Of a stretch of 64,000 nt of DNA, positions 54,796 through 64,000 are shown one piece after another. The stretch is from Drechmeria coniospora (Eukaryota; Ascomycota; Sordariomycetes; Hypocreales; Ophiocordycipitaceae). The DNA lies in the NCBI RefSeq assembly GCF_001625195.1, contig NC_054389.1, positions 7,250,520-7,314,519 on the forward strand, given 5' to 3'. Position numbers and translations under genes: made by a program. Within the stretch, counting starts at the first letter, position 1; each line of letters opens with the position of its first letter. Below the pieces are notes generated by a model. That model saw nothing but the letters and a program-made list of their open reading frames with translations. It did not search any database and had not been told where the DNA came from.

Positions 54796-55926
54796 GCGGC
54801 GGTCGGGCGGTCGAACCGCGGGGTATGAATATTTACGGCCGTGCCGTGCTCGAGAGAGTTGAGGGAGTCGGGAGAGTCGAGAAAGTCGAGAGAATCGAGA
54901 GAGAAAGTCGAGAAAGTCGAGAGAGTGAGGGAGAGAGTCGAGGGAATGAGGGTGGGCGAGAAGAGTGAGGGAGCGGTGTGCCGGTCTGCTCTTGCTCTGT
55001 TCCTCGCCTGCTCCTGCTCTGCTCGTGTCGTATCCGCACTAGGTACACGACCGTGATCGTACGTGCGTAGCGGCGACTGGAAAGAGAGACCGACGGGCTG
55101 CGGGGACGCTGGGACGCTGGCGGGTTACGGCGGTCAAAGGCCGGTATGCCTGACAAGGAAGGTGACGAGAGGGCGATGGTTTGCCGACGGACGTGTCCTC
55201 GTGCTCATGGGGAACGAATGATGATGGTTGCGGCGAGAGGAGGGAATGCGAGAGAGAAAAGGCAGATTGCTCGTGGCGAGATGCACGCGGGCAGGGGAAC
55301 CCAATATAGCAAAAAGGACGGCACGAGCACGACAGAATACGCAGGATGACGTACGAGCGAATGAAGGAAGATGAACGAACAAACGAACGAACGAGTACCC
55401 CGGCTTTTCGTGATATATATGCATGCAAGCAACATGGATGAGCAGCGTCCAGCGTCCAATGTTCAGGCCAAGGTTCGCTGTAAAAAGAGTTATTAATAAT
55501 GGCATGGCGGCACCCGCCTTCGCTACTCCGTGCGGCACCAGGTACGGTGTTGCCGCGCTTGCGCTCGTCACTACTCGTAACCGTGCCGTCCCGGGTACAT
55601 GTACGAATCGCCGCCCGTCGTACCGGGTACTCGTCCTCGTAGCTGCCGCCGCGCCCGCATCGCCGTACTCGTGCAGGTACCGAATACGAAGGCGACCGGC
55701 GCGCGCATGTATTCATGACAACGGCGGGAGGTCGCGGTACTTGTTATGTGCTGCGCAGGTGCTCCGTACTGTACCTGTAACCTACCTAGCTCGTGCCTAC
55801 TTTTTAGGTCCGATTGCGTGCTCGCCAGGAACCCACCCAACCGCTTGACCGTCTCGCAATTTAGTCAGCACGCCATCCATCCGCCGAGGAAATTGGCCAT
55901 TCGCCATCAATGCGGGCTGCAGTATT

Positions 55927-56050
55927 CACACCTGCACCTAAACTTACACCTACTTACACCTAAACTTACACTTACACCTGCACCTGCGCCTACACTTGCA
56001 CCTACGCCTACGCCTACACCTACACCTACGCCTACACCTACACCTACACG
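55927..56050. repeat. CACCTA hexanucleotide array, about 20 units
   Basis: Units are CACCTA, CGCCTA, CACTTA and CACCTG variants, purest at the right end. One frame encodes a Pro-Thr repeat. The reverse complement TAGGTG differs from the fungal telomere unit TTAGGG, so I treat it as a simple repeat. Confidence 0.85.
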
Positions 56051-59000
56051 CATCATGGAACGACGGCGAGCAAACGGATGGTGCTGCCGAGTCCGCCTCG
56101 CTGCGCAGGACACTGAATGAATGTTGGCGCCCGCACTCGCCTAGCCAGTTGGCCCCTGCGACGACGAATAAGCAATCATACTGCGACGTAAGCGTACACC
56201 TACAGCCACTTGGCCGTGTTGCTACCGAGGAATCCAGAGTCGTGTCCGGATCTTTCCCCGCCGTCCCAGCCGTGTCTGCCCTGTCCCGGTCGTCAGGCCA
56301 ATCCTTCCTCCCACAAAGTATTCGTATCGATACCCTTTCGGCGCGCTCATCGACGTGGACGCGTCCGTCGGCCACGGCAACGACCGAGCCGGCTCGTCAT
56401 CACGTGCTCCGCCCTGCGCTGCCATGAGTAGCATTGATGCATATCGACGCCCGAGTCATGCAACCTGGCTTCGAAGCCGGGCCCTTGGACGGCAAATTCA
56501 ATGCGAATCCAATAGTACTGGTGTACTTGCATTCGATTCCAACGCGAGCACGACTTTTTACTCCGCCACAGCGCACTTGAGAAAATCCCCATTTCTCCCC
56601 TCCTCTTGAGCCCCGTCCTGCTCCGACCGCTCGTTCCGGCTTTTCGGACCCGCGACCCACTTGTACCTCCCCACTTCGGCCCGTTTTCCGCAGCCACCAC
56701 CATCGCGCTGGGCCACCCGATCCGGAGAATTGGGTGAACGATACCTCGGACTCCTGCCGCATGTACATTGCATGCATCCACGATCTTGTTTTTCCAATCT
56801 GCCACGCCGAAACTCTCGCCCACGCACCTGTGGTGTAGTCGACTCGATCTTGACTCGTCCCGTCTTGGAAGCGTAGGCAGCACGTCCGTGGCCGGCCATT
56901 GACTCTCACCCGCTCCCTCTCGTCCGTCATGTCGACCGCGCCGTCTCAGACGGCGTCGATAGTTACCTGCCATCGACACGAGCTCTCTGAAAAAAATGGG
57001 ACGGGAAGCAAGCTTCGTTCAGGGAACCCCACCCTGTGTGAGCAGTAGTAGCCCGTCAAGCCCGTGCCTTGCTGGATACGCCAGCGTCTCTTGCGGTTGC
57101 GGATCGGATGAAGGTGCTTGTCGTCATGCTCCGGAGCAGAGCAAGCGTCGGGGACAGGCGGCTCCCTGTGTGAGCATGGGTAGACGAGTCTTTCGCAATC
57201 ACATGAGGCGAGCGGGACATGCCAAATCGACCGACTCGGAGCCCCTGGCGGCACGACACAACGCCCACGACCGCGTCCACGTTGGCAACCGCATCTGCGT
57301 TCAAACCCTGTCGCTCCCGTCAGAATGCCGTCATCAATGCAGGCAGGAAAAATGAAAAAAATATGACGGCTGGCCTGATGCGCGGCGGCACGGTGCCACT
57401 GCATCGCAGCAGCGTACGGAACCTTTATCAATGAATAGCCGCCAGTTCGAGGTGTGGGTGGGCCACCTCCCCATGTGCAGTACGCGCTGATCAACGGATG
57501 CACCCCCGGTATTCGACTTGCGAACCCTTGCCTAGCTGTCCCCCGCACGAACAGCTCTTGCGAAGCAAGTGTGCGTGCAGTTGCCCCCGCGTCGCGACGG
57601 AATGTGCCGCCTATGGCTTTGGCAGTCGCGAAACAAGTGCAAACAGGACAATACGTGGCAATAAATCGCATCATCAAGACCCGGCCAGAAGCTGGGGCCT
57701 CAATCACTCTTTGACTCTCTCTCCAAACCTCGTGGGCCCAACGCGCTGGACCGACCGCAACGGATGTTCGTGTGCGAGCACTGAACGCCTACTTCTGAAT
57801 GCGTCAAACTCGTCCACGAGCCGTGGCCTCCATCTCCATGGACGAATCGGAAGAAAATGATTCCTTGTCAAGATGCCAAGAGTCAGACTCCACGGCCGAT
57901 GGGGTGGCTTGGGGGGAGGCTTGGGGGGAGGGTGGTAGAAGCCACCGCTTACGTATGAATGGTTCTGTCTTGGCCGGGTGTCTCGATGGACTCGGTGCGG
58001 AGGATATGTGCCCATGATAACCCTGAATGTACTGCACGTCGGCGACGAGAGGGCCGGGGGCGGCCGACGAGGAGAGAAACGTTTGCGACGGCGGGTTGTC
58101 GCGAACTGGCGCAGGTCCCGGACGCACCAATTGTGACAACGGGAAACGACACATCGACGAGAATGAACATGGGGTAAGATGCAAAAGAAGTGGCCGTCTC
58201 ATTGGTTCATGCCATTTCATGTACTTTGAGCCGCATCTCGCTTGTCCCTGGCTGTGAACCCGCAGCAGTTGTGGCCCCCGTGAGGTTCGAGGGAGTATTC
58301 ATGTAAGTGTGCAGCGGTGAAAGACGGAACCAACGACGACCGGCTGGATGAAAATTGGCCAGACCGTTGGGAATATTGCCAACATGGTTCGGAATGACCG
58401 ATAGGTTGCACGAGCAGTGAATGTCCTCTCGCTTCCTCTCCCCCTCCTCGGTAGACCGAGCCAAGGGCTTGCCGCTGCCACCGGCTGTCGAGCAAGGAGG
58501 CATAATGTCATTTCTCCGGGGAAAGTGAGCCTGAAGTCGTATGCTGTGCCGCTGCTGACCAGGTGAGAGGGACGTGCGAATACACGTCAAGGGAAAGGGA
58601 GGCCAACAGGGCCTACGGTGGACGGACTCGCTTTTCCTTGCGCTCGTTTGCTCGAATACGTGTGCTCCAACATCCATGAATTACTAGCATATGCTTTACG
58701 GTATGGCCTTGGGGACAGGGATGCGCAAGTAGGTAGTAGGGACGAGAACAAGACCAATCTTGCACGAACACGCAAGTACGTGTCTGCCTCTTGGGTCTAG
58801 CCCGGTCTTTCTGGCGCTGCTCGTGGGCGGGGACGCAAGGATACCATGATGCAGTTGGGCCGTACGACTATGAGTGCAACCATGTGTGTAAGTGAGGTAC
58901 CATGTAGGGAACTTACCTGTCACAAAACTTCCTCTGCATCGGCGGACATGTGCGACTGCATGGACGGAGCGCCGAATCCTGTACCGTACGCATACGATGG

Positions 59001-60685
59001 GAAATTCCATGTCTGTTTGCTTGAGGTCAGGGATCCCGATGAAATATGGTTGGCGCATCGTCATACAACCTCCTCCCTGTTCTGCCCCCGAGCAGCGTTG
59101 AGTCGTTCATGCTCTCCCTCGTTCCCCCATGCGTGGGTGCGTAGGTGCGCGCCGTGCCGGCCCCTGTTATGTTGCAAAAAACACATTGTGTTGCAAAAAC
59201 ACAACTCGCCATGGAAAAGTACTTGGCCGACGAAACGACTAATATTACGAGGATAATCCATTCATTGCCGTACACCCTCCAGCCAGATTCTCGGAATCGA
59301 GCTGGGCAACTTGTTGGATGGAGATGCCGACGGTAACCCTGGTATGTGACCCAGCCTCTGCATGGACACGCGCCCCCCACCCTCCTGCCCCTGTACACCC
59401 AAGTCTTCGTTCTGCACTTGCATATCAAGATGGTCAGCCAGTCTCTTGAGACTATGCGGGGGCACTCCGAGGGCTCAAACGGCGGCATGCCGTCCATGAA
59501 TGATAATCGTCGTCCGCCGGGGGACTGGCGAATCATCCTTGGATTATTCGTCGGACACTCGCCGATTCGTAAGCTCGGAGGGCCAGAAGAAAGTCATGGC
59601 GGTAATCTATCGGATGCATCCTCGATTTTCCGACCATTTCTGTCAGGGTCAAGATCATGGGCCAACTTGCTCCGAAAACGCATCTCACCCATGGCCCTTT
59701 CCCTTACTCATGTCTGAGCAGCACGATTCCGTCTCGCCTCTCAGCACCTGCTCATGGGTGATTACTGAGGCGACTGGCGTTGAGGACCCTACTTTATGAC
59801 ATTCAATGTTTTCAAGTTCGACATCACACAGCAACAGCTTACGGGGGAAATTGTAACAATTCCCATTCGTGAATTGCTTGCCTCATGTAGCAGGGAAGGC
59901 TTTCCCCTTCCGTCTGCGCTCGGCCTTGCATTCGTAAAGATGAGATATGTTTGGCCATGGAGACGATGCAGCATTGCCATAAAAATCCATGGTGTCAGGA
60001 GGTGAAGCGTGGACTGCCCTGGCCGTGAGGGGTGACGAGACACAAGCTCAACAAAACCCCCCCTGGCCGGCGTCGCCAGTGCGACCACCACCAGCCGGAA
60101 GGTCGGGCGCGACGTGTGGCACGGCGGCTGCTGTGCTTTTATGTATGAATATGCTGCGCCATCATGCCAATTATCCGACGCGCAAGTGCGAATTGGTGGC
60201 ACGAGTGGAGAGCAAAGGCCCAAGGCAAACGGTAGTGACAGGGTATATTGGTGTGTGCGAGTCCTGCGGGAACTAGATACAAGGCAGACATGGGGCACAA
60301 ATAACATGCTTGTTGAAAGCAATCATTGATGCGGCCCAAGACATGACGTGGCAACGTAACTTGCCGGCGTATCACCAGATGCTGCACAGGTTGACTGTGC
60401 CGCACGCGATGGATGGGGACACATACTCGACGTCCGGCGATCGCCAGCGTAGGAGGGGCGACGAATCGTCGGACGCGAGGCTGTCAGAGGTACGACTTTG
60501 GACAAAGTAAAGGAGCGAAATGGGGAAGAAATCAACAACGTATAAAGGATGGCGCGACTGCTGTGAGGGCGTCGACCGAATCGTGGGACCATTGTGCAGC
60601 GGCGCGTCGAGCCTGCGATTTGAAAACGGAGTACGAGTAACGTGGGGCTGTCCAGAGACAGATCTAGCTCGAAGAAGGTGTTGAA

Positions 60686-60721
60686 GATGTTGAAGCCTTC
60701 CGGGATGTTGAAGCCTTCCGG
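60686..60721. repeat. Exact 18-bp direct repeat
   Basis: The unit GATGTTGAAGCCTTCCGG occurs twice in immediate tandem (60686-60703 and 60704-60721) and abuts the stop codon of the minus-strand frame at 60722. Confidence 0.9.
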
Positions 60722-61159
60722 TCAGCGTCTCTGTCGCTTGCCGGCCGCGCTTCCGCCGTTCTTGGCGCTTTCGCCTCGATCGTCTCGGCCGGTCTGGTCA
60801 TCGGGCCTCGGCTTGTCGTCCTCCAACGTTATTTCCTTGTCAAAGTTCGGCGCTGGAGGGGGACCGCCACGCAGCGGTGGCAGGTGCAGAAGGCAGAGGT
60901 CGACAACGGAGGCGCCGGCCGTGTCGATCCACCACTGGATTCCGCCTGGAGCGTCGTGCGGCAGCATAAAGGTGCTTGTGGCGGGCCTCGGATCCGCACT
61001 GGCCCTGATTCGATCGACTGCCGTCAGCAACCTGCCGTCGAGGTTTACGTACGGGGTTGGGATCGGCACTGACTCGACATCACTCTTGCTGTGCACATCG
61101 AGGGACGAGCTTGGCGTGGTGGTGCGGTATTGTTGGGCATACCGGTCCGGAGCAGTCAT
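60722..61159 (-). CDS. Possible small hypothetical protein
   Basis: A single ATG-to-stop frame of 145 aa. I recognise no family. The N-terminal third is Ser/Thr-rich, a middle hydrophobic segment reads GGIQWWIDTAGASVVDLCLLHL, and the rest is Pro-rich and then charged, ending in basic KRQRR that could act as a nuclear signal. In its favour: a TATAAAAT element about 135 bp upstream, a pyrimidine-rich leader, and an ordinary start context (GTCAGCATGACT). Against it: no homologue recognised, an overlapping plus-strand frame (60642-61259) of similar length, and a gene-poor setting. Further exons may exist. Confidence 0.4.
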   Translation of the reverse strand: MTAPDRYAQQYRTTTPSSSLDVHSKSDVESVPIPTPYVNLDGRLLTAVDRIRASADPRPATSTFMLPHDAPGGIQWWIDTAGASVVDLCLLHLPPLRGGPPPAPNFDKEITLEDDKPRPDDQTGRDDRGESAKNGGSAAGKRQRR

Positions 61160-64000
61160 GCTGACGAGCGTTGTTCAAGTTGGCAGACCAAAGCAACGGT
61201 TGAATAATAATCACCCAAGTCTCCAGCAAGGAAGAGGGAGTTTGCGGCGAGGCGGGTGAAGAGAGGCAATGCGGCTGTTGGGGGCAGTGGCAAATTTTAT
61301 ATCAGCGGCGGCGAGGACGGAATGAACGGGTACTCACCGGCCACTGGGACTGATTCATAGAACGAAAGACCAAAGTCCAGGGCGAACTGCAGCAGCCTCC
61401 GCCAAGGTACCAAGATACGAACACGAGTACAAATGCACAAGCGTATGCAGGCTTGGAAACATGGATACGGACAATTCTTCATACTCTGTACACGTAGCTA
61501 CTCTCAGCCGTCACTATAACCACCCCGGCCAACTCGCCAGGGTCCAGGGATCTCGACGTGGTTCAGTACCAGGCGGCTGCCGGGATCTTGATATTTAGCA
61601 GAGGAGGCGGGCTCAACAAGGGTGCCGCGTCGCGGCGAGCAGGCCAGAGCCAGAGTGACGGATGACAGAGATTGGGTGGGCGGGGGGACAGGGGAGGAGG
61701 CGGGGGGAGCTTCTGTACGACTCTATGCTAGAATGACAGGCGGCGAGAAGCCTCCAGCGCTCAAGGTCTCGGCCCCGACGTGCCTGCTACTTGGAAAATG
61801 GGCATTTTGGTCGTTCTAGACCTGAGATGGGCGAGGTTACGGGTGCGGCGAAAACGGACCCTTCGGCGTCCAGCTGACACGGATGAGTTGGCCCTGGTCC
61901 TGGTGTACGTAGGCACAGTGCGCAGGAAGACGTATTTGAGCGTGCTTGCATCTTGTCAGGAGCAAGGTTCCAGTACAGCAGGGCTCTGCCATTCCATTTC
62001 CGGCCTGTCCATCTCATGCTGGTGTCGGGACCCTTGGACGTGGCCTCCGGAACAGCATACGATGGCCATCTGCATCACATTTGGCCCCCTCGCCTCCATC
62101 CCTGAAGCAGAGTGGGCCGACGGTGACCGGTTCCTTACACCGGAGTTTAGTGTCACTTTTCGCAGACCACAACGAGGCTTTGACTCATTCCCGGCTCCAG
62201 GCAAGCCGAGAGACCGGAGGTTTATACCGTGTGTTTAGTTTTGTGGCATCCTGTCGCCAAGGGGCGTTCTACCAGCGAGTGCACCCATCAGGTCTAGGGG
62301 GCCGGTTCAACACAGGATGTCATGCCATCAAATAAAATCTTGATTCTCCATCATGAGGCTTGATGAACATGTCTGGAGATGGAAACAACCAAACCACGTC
62401 TCCGGGAGCGACGTGCCGTCTGGAGACTAAGCACCGGTTCATCTAGCACATGGCCACGGAACCCTCTCCTTTGGATCGGGAGCCGGGGGGAGCCGTAATA
62501 TGTAAGCACACTGTATAGTGAGGCCATCTCTATTCGATGAAAATGTCAAGGCTTGCACGCTTTGCCATGAATGCATGAAATTTCGTTGACCAACCCATCA
62601 ACAAAACATTGGCTCGGGCCATCCCTCGACAGGCAGGAAGCTCAAGCCCTTTTCTTGCACTGTAAGGCTCTCGAGAGTGCAAGCACCTTCGTAAAGGAGC
62701 TGAAGCATCCCACATGCAGTCTCGGTGGGCTTAAAAGTAACCCCTGGGGCAAACAGGGAACGGCACAGGTGCGCGAGGCATGCATGTACTACCTACATGT
62801 ATGTGTCGGAAGTGTCGCATCGATCTGGAGTTTGGGGCATCCATTTTCGTATCAATACTTATCAATCCGATTATTCCCATCATGACCAAGACGTTTGTTG
62901 CTCCTTTGCAGCAACAACGGTGGTATTCTTGTTTATCCCCCTTTCGACCGTTGCCTCGTAGGGCGGTAAGAAGGTTCCCGCTAGTATTTTAGCCTCCGCG
63001 GAACGGCGCGGGTCGACCCGTGTGGATACCGGCTAACCGTTACGAGACACGACTCTGCAGGTACGGAGTACATGTACTTACCTCTATAGTAACGCCAACT
63101 CCTCTCGGACTCTCGGAGCAGCCAAGAACACTAGCACAAAGTGCTATCAGATCCATGAGTTGATGTGCTTTGATGGGAAATCTGATGCTCGCCGAGGCCT
63201 CTTCGCAATATCGGTGTTGGCCCCGCAAGCCACACCGCTGGTCGATGTCAAGTGCTGGCCCATGCCCTCCCCTGGCCGTTCATACCCCCCCTTCCTCCTT
63301 CCCATCCCTGTCCCCGGCAGATCATGACCACCTGTTTGGTGGTTCGGTGGGAGTTGGCGTTCACCTCATGCGCCACAGCCACCGTGTATGTAGGTAGGGT
63401 ACAAGTACGGAGCACCGAGTACGAGTACCCGTAACCTACACCCATGCTTCATCTGCAGAGTACATTCAAACGGAGGATTTTATCAAGTATGTATTTGTAG
63501 CCTACCTGCCATGGCAAGACCCTTACCCCCCCCCCCCCCCCTCCCCTCCTCCCGCAGCGCACTAACAACCACCAACACCCACCACCCACCACCCACCACC
63601 TTCCCCATCCCCAAACCCTTCCCTGACCAGGCGGCACCGACGTACGCTTGTCCATCCGTGATTGGGGTGTTGAACGGCAAGGATGGTAGCACGAGTTCGT
63701 AGAGCGCACTCAGGCAGCAGGTTCCGTTTGATTACCATCTCACCGCTCTTTCATATCTTCGTCGGTTGACCGTTGGAAGGCAAACTCGCAATGACATGGC
63801 ACGCTTGCCACCCCCGGAGCCGCCCCCAGCGTCGCAACGGGATCATTCTGCCCGTTCTGCCCCAGACCGGACGGGGTACCGCACCCCGGTCCTCTTCCTG
63901 GTGGGTCGGGGGGAGTCGTGACGAATGCTGCCTCAGCCAGTGTCCTGCCTCTCGCTACAGGGTATCGACACAAGACGTTTCAGCTCTTAAGCCATGATGG
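61160..64000. other. Gene-free right end
   Basis: Apart from the putative promoter of the small gene, no coding signal is convincing. AATAAA at about 62331, brief GTAC words at 63061-63080 and 63398-63430, and a C run at about 63528-63542 next to an ACCACC-rich stretch are the only notable items. Confidence 0.5.
61294..61301 (-). promoter_or_regulatory. TATA-like element upstream of the small frame
   Basis: TATAAAAT on the minus strand, 135-142 bp upstream of the ATG at 61159. It is the main non-coding support for that gene. Confidence 0.4.

Larger units (their letters stand above)
54796..60721. other. Permease promoter and gene-poor region
   Basis: The part adjacent to the permease is a purine-rich (plus strand) tandem array of GAGTCGAGAAA-like units at about 54848-54950, i.e. 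a CT-rich leader. GTAC words appear briefly at about 55590-55790. A CACCTA array follows. From 56.1 to 60.7 kb the DNA is mixed in composition, almost free of GTAC words, and shows no recognisable protein motif on either strand. Short open frames exist (for example 59796-60005 plus) but have no support. Confidence 0.5.

Noticed and set aside
55927..56050. CACCTA array as an internal telomere
   Set aside because: The unit is TAGGTG on the other strand, not TTAGGG, and the variants suggest an ordinary hexamer microsatellite.
59796..60005. 69-aa plus-strand frame with protein-like composition
   Set aside because: Too short, no homologue recognised, no promoter or splice context, and overlapped by an equally open minus-strand frame.

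Overview
The window looks like nuclear DNA of a filamentous ascomycete, probably Pezizomycotina and likely Sordariomycetes/Hypocreales. Genes are intron-poor, with introns of 50-101 nt, GT-AG ends and CT-rich leaders. Coding DNA is GC-rich, and the protein set (GH64 glucanase, Zn2Cys6 regulator, AUR1 inositol phosphorylceramide synthase, a CaM kinase of filamentous-fungal type) fits. The species was not identified and no database search was possible.

Layout. 0.4-1.7 kb: FAD monooxygenase (+). 2.9-4.0 kb: cyclin H of TFIIH (-). 5.0-6.3 kb: BAR-domain protein (-) with a reading-frame break in its Pro-rich tail. 9.1-10.6 kb: secreted GH64 beta-1,3-glucanase (-). 13.6-14.4 kb: SYS1 Golgi protein (-), divergent from COA6 (+, 15.3-15.7 kb). 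16.4-19.7 kb: MSS4 PI4P 5-kinase (-), divergent from a CaM kinase (+, 22.8-24.0 kb). 25.0-26.5 kb: AUR1 (-). 26.5-39.5 kb: a 13-kb gene desert. 39.5-41.8 kb: Pol I subunit RPA34 (-), divergent by 436 bp from GRC3 (+, 42.2-44.6 kb). 47.7-50.2 kb: Zn2Cys6 transcription factor (+). 50.9 kb: intron-containing tRNA-Gln(TTG). 52.8-54.8 kb: six-exon amino-acid permease (-). 54.8-64 kb: mostly gene-free, with one possible small gene at 60.7-61.2 kb.

The genes are housekeeping (transcription, ribosome biogenesis, membrane traffic, lipid signalling, respiration) plus a few accessory ones; no biosynthetic cluster is seen. The RPA34/GRC3 pair is the one clear functional pairing.

The most unusual content is outside the genes. 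Long spacers (1-0.39, 7.3-8.7, 11.2-11.7, 20.3-22.4, 27.7-36.9, 45.5-47.0, 51.2-52.4 kb) are built largely from a small vocabulary of short words joined at GTAC (CTCCGTAC and its complement, CTTGTAC, CTGTAC, ATGTAC, AAGTAC), often leaving GTAC steps about 9-12 bp apart. They stop near the gene blocks. The desert also holds a 123-bp (41-codon) minisatellite bracketed by two diverged copies of a roughly 160-bp module, plus a 113-bp direct duplication.
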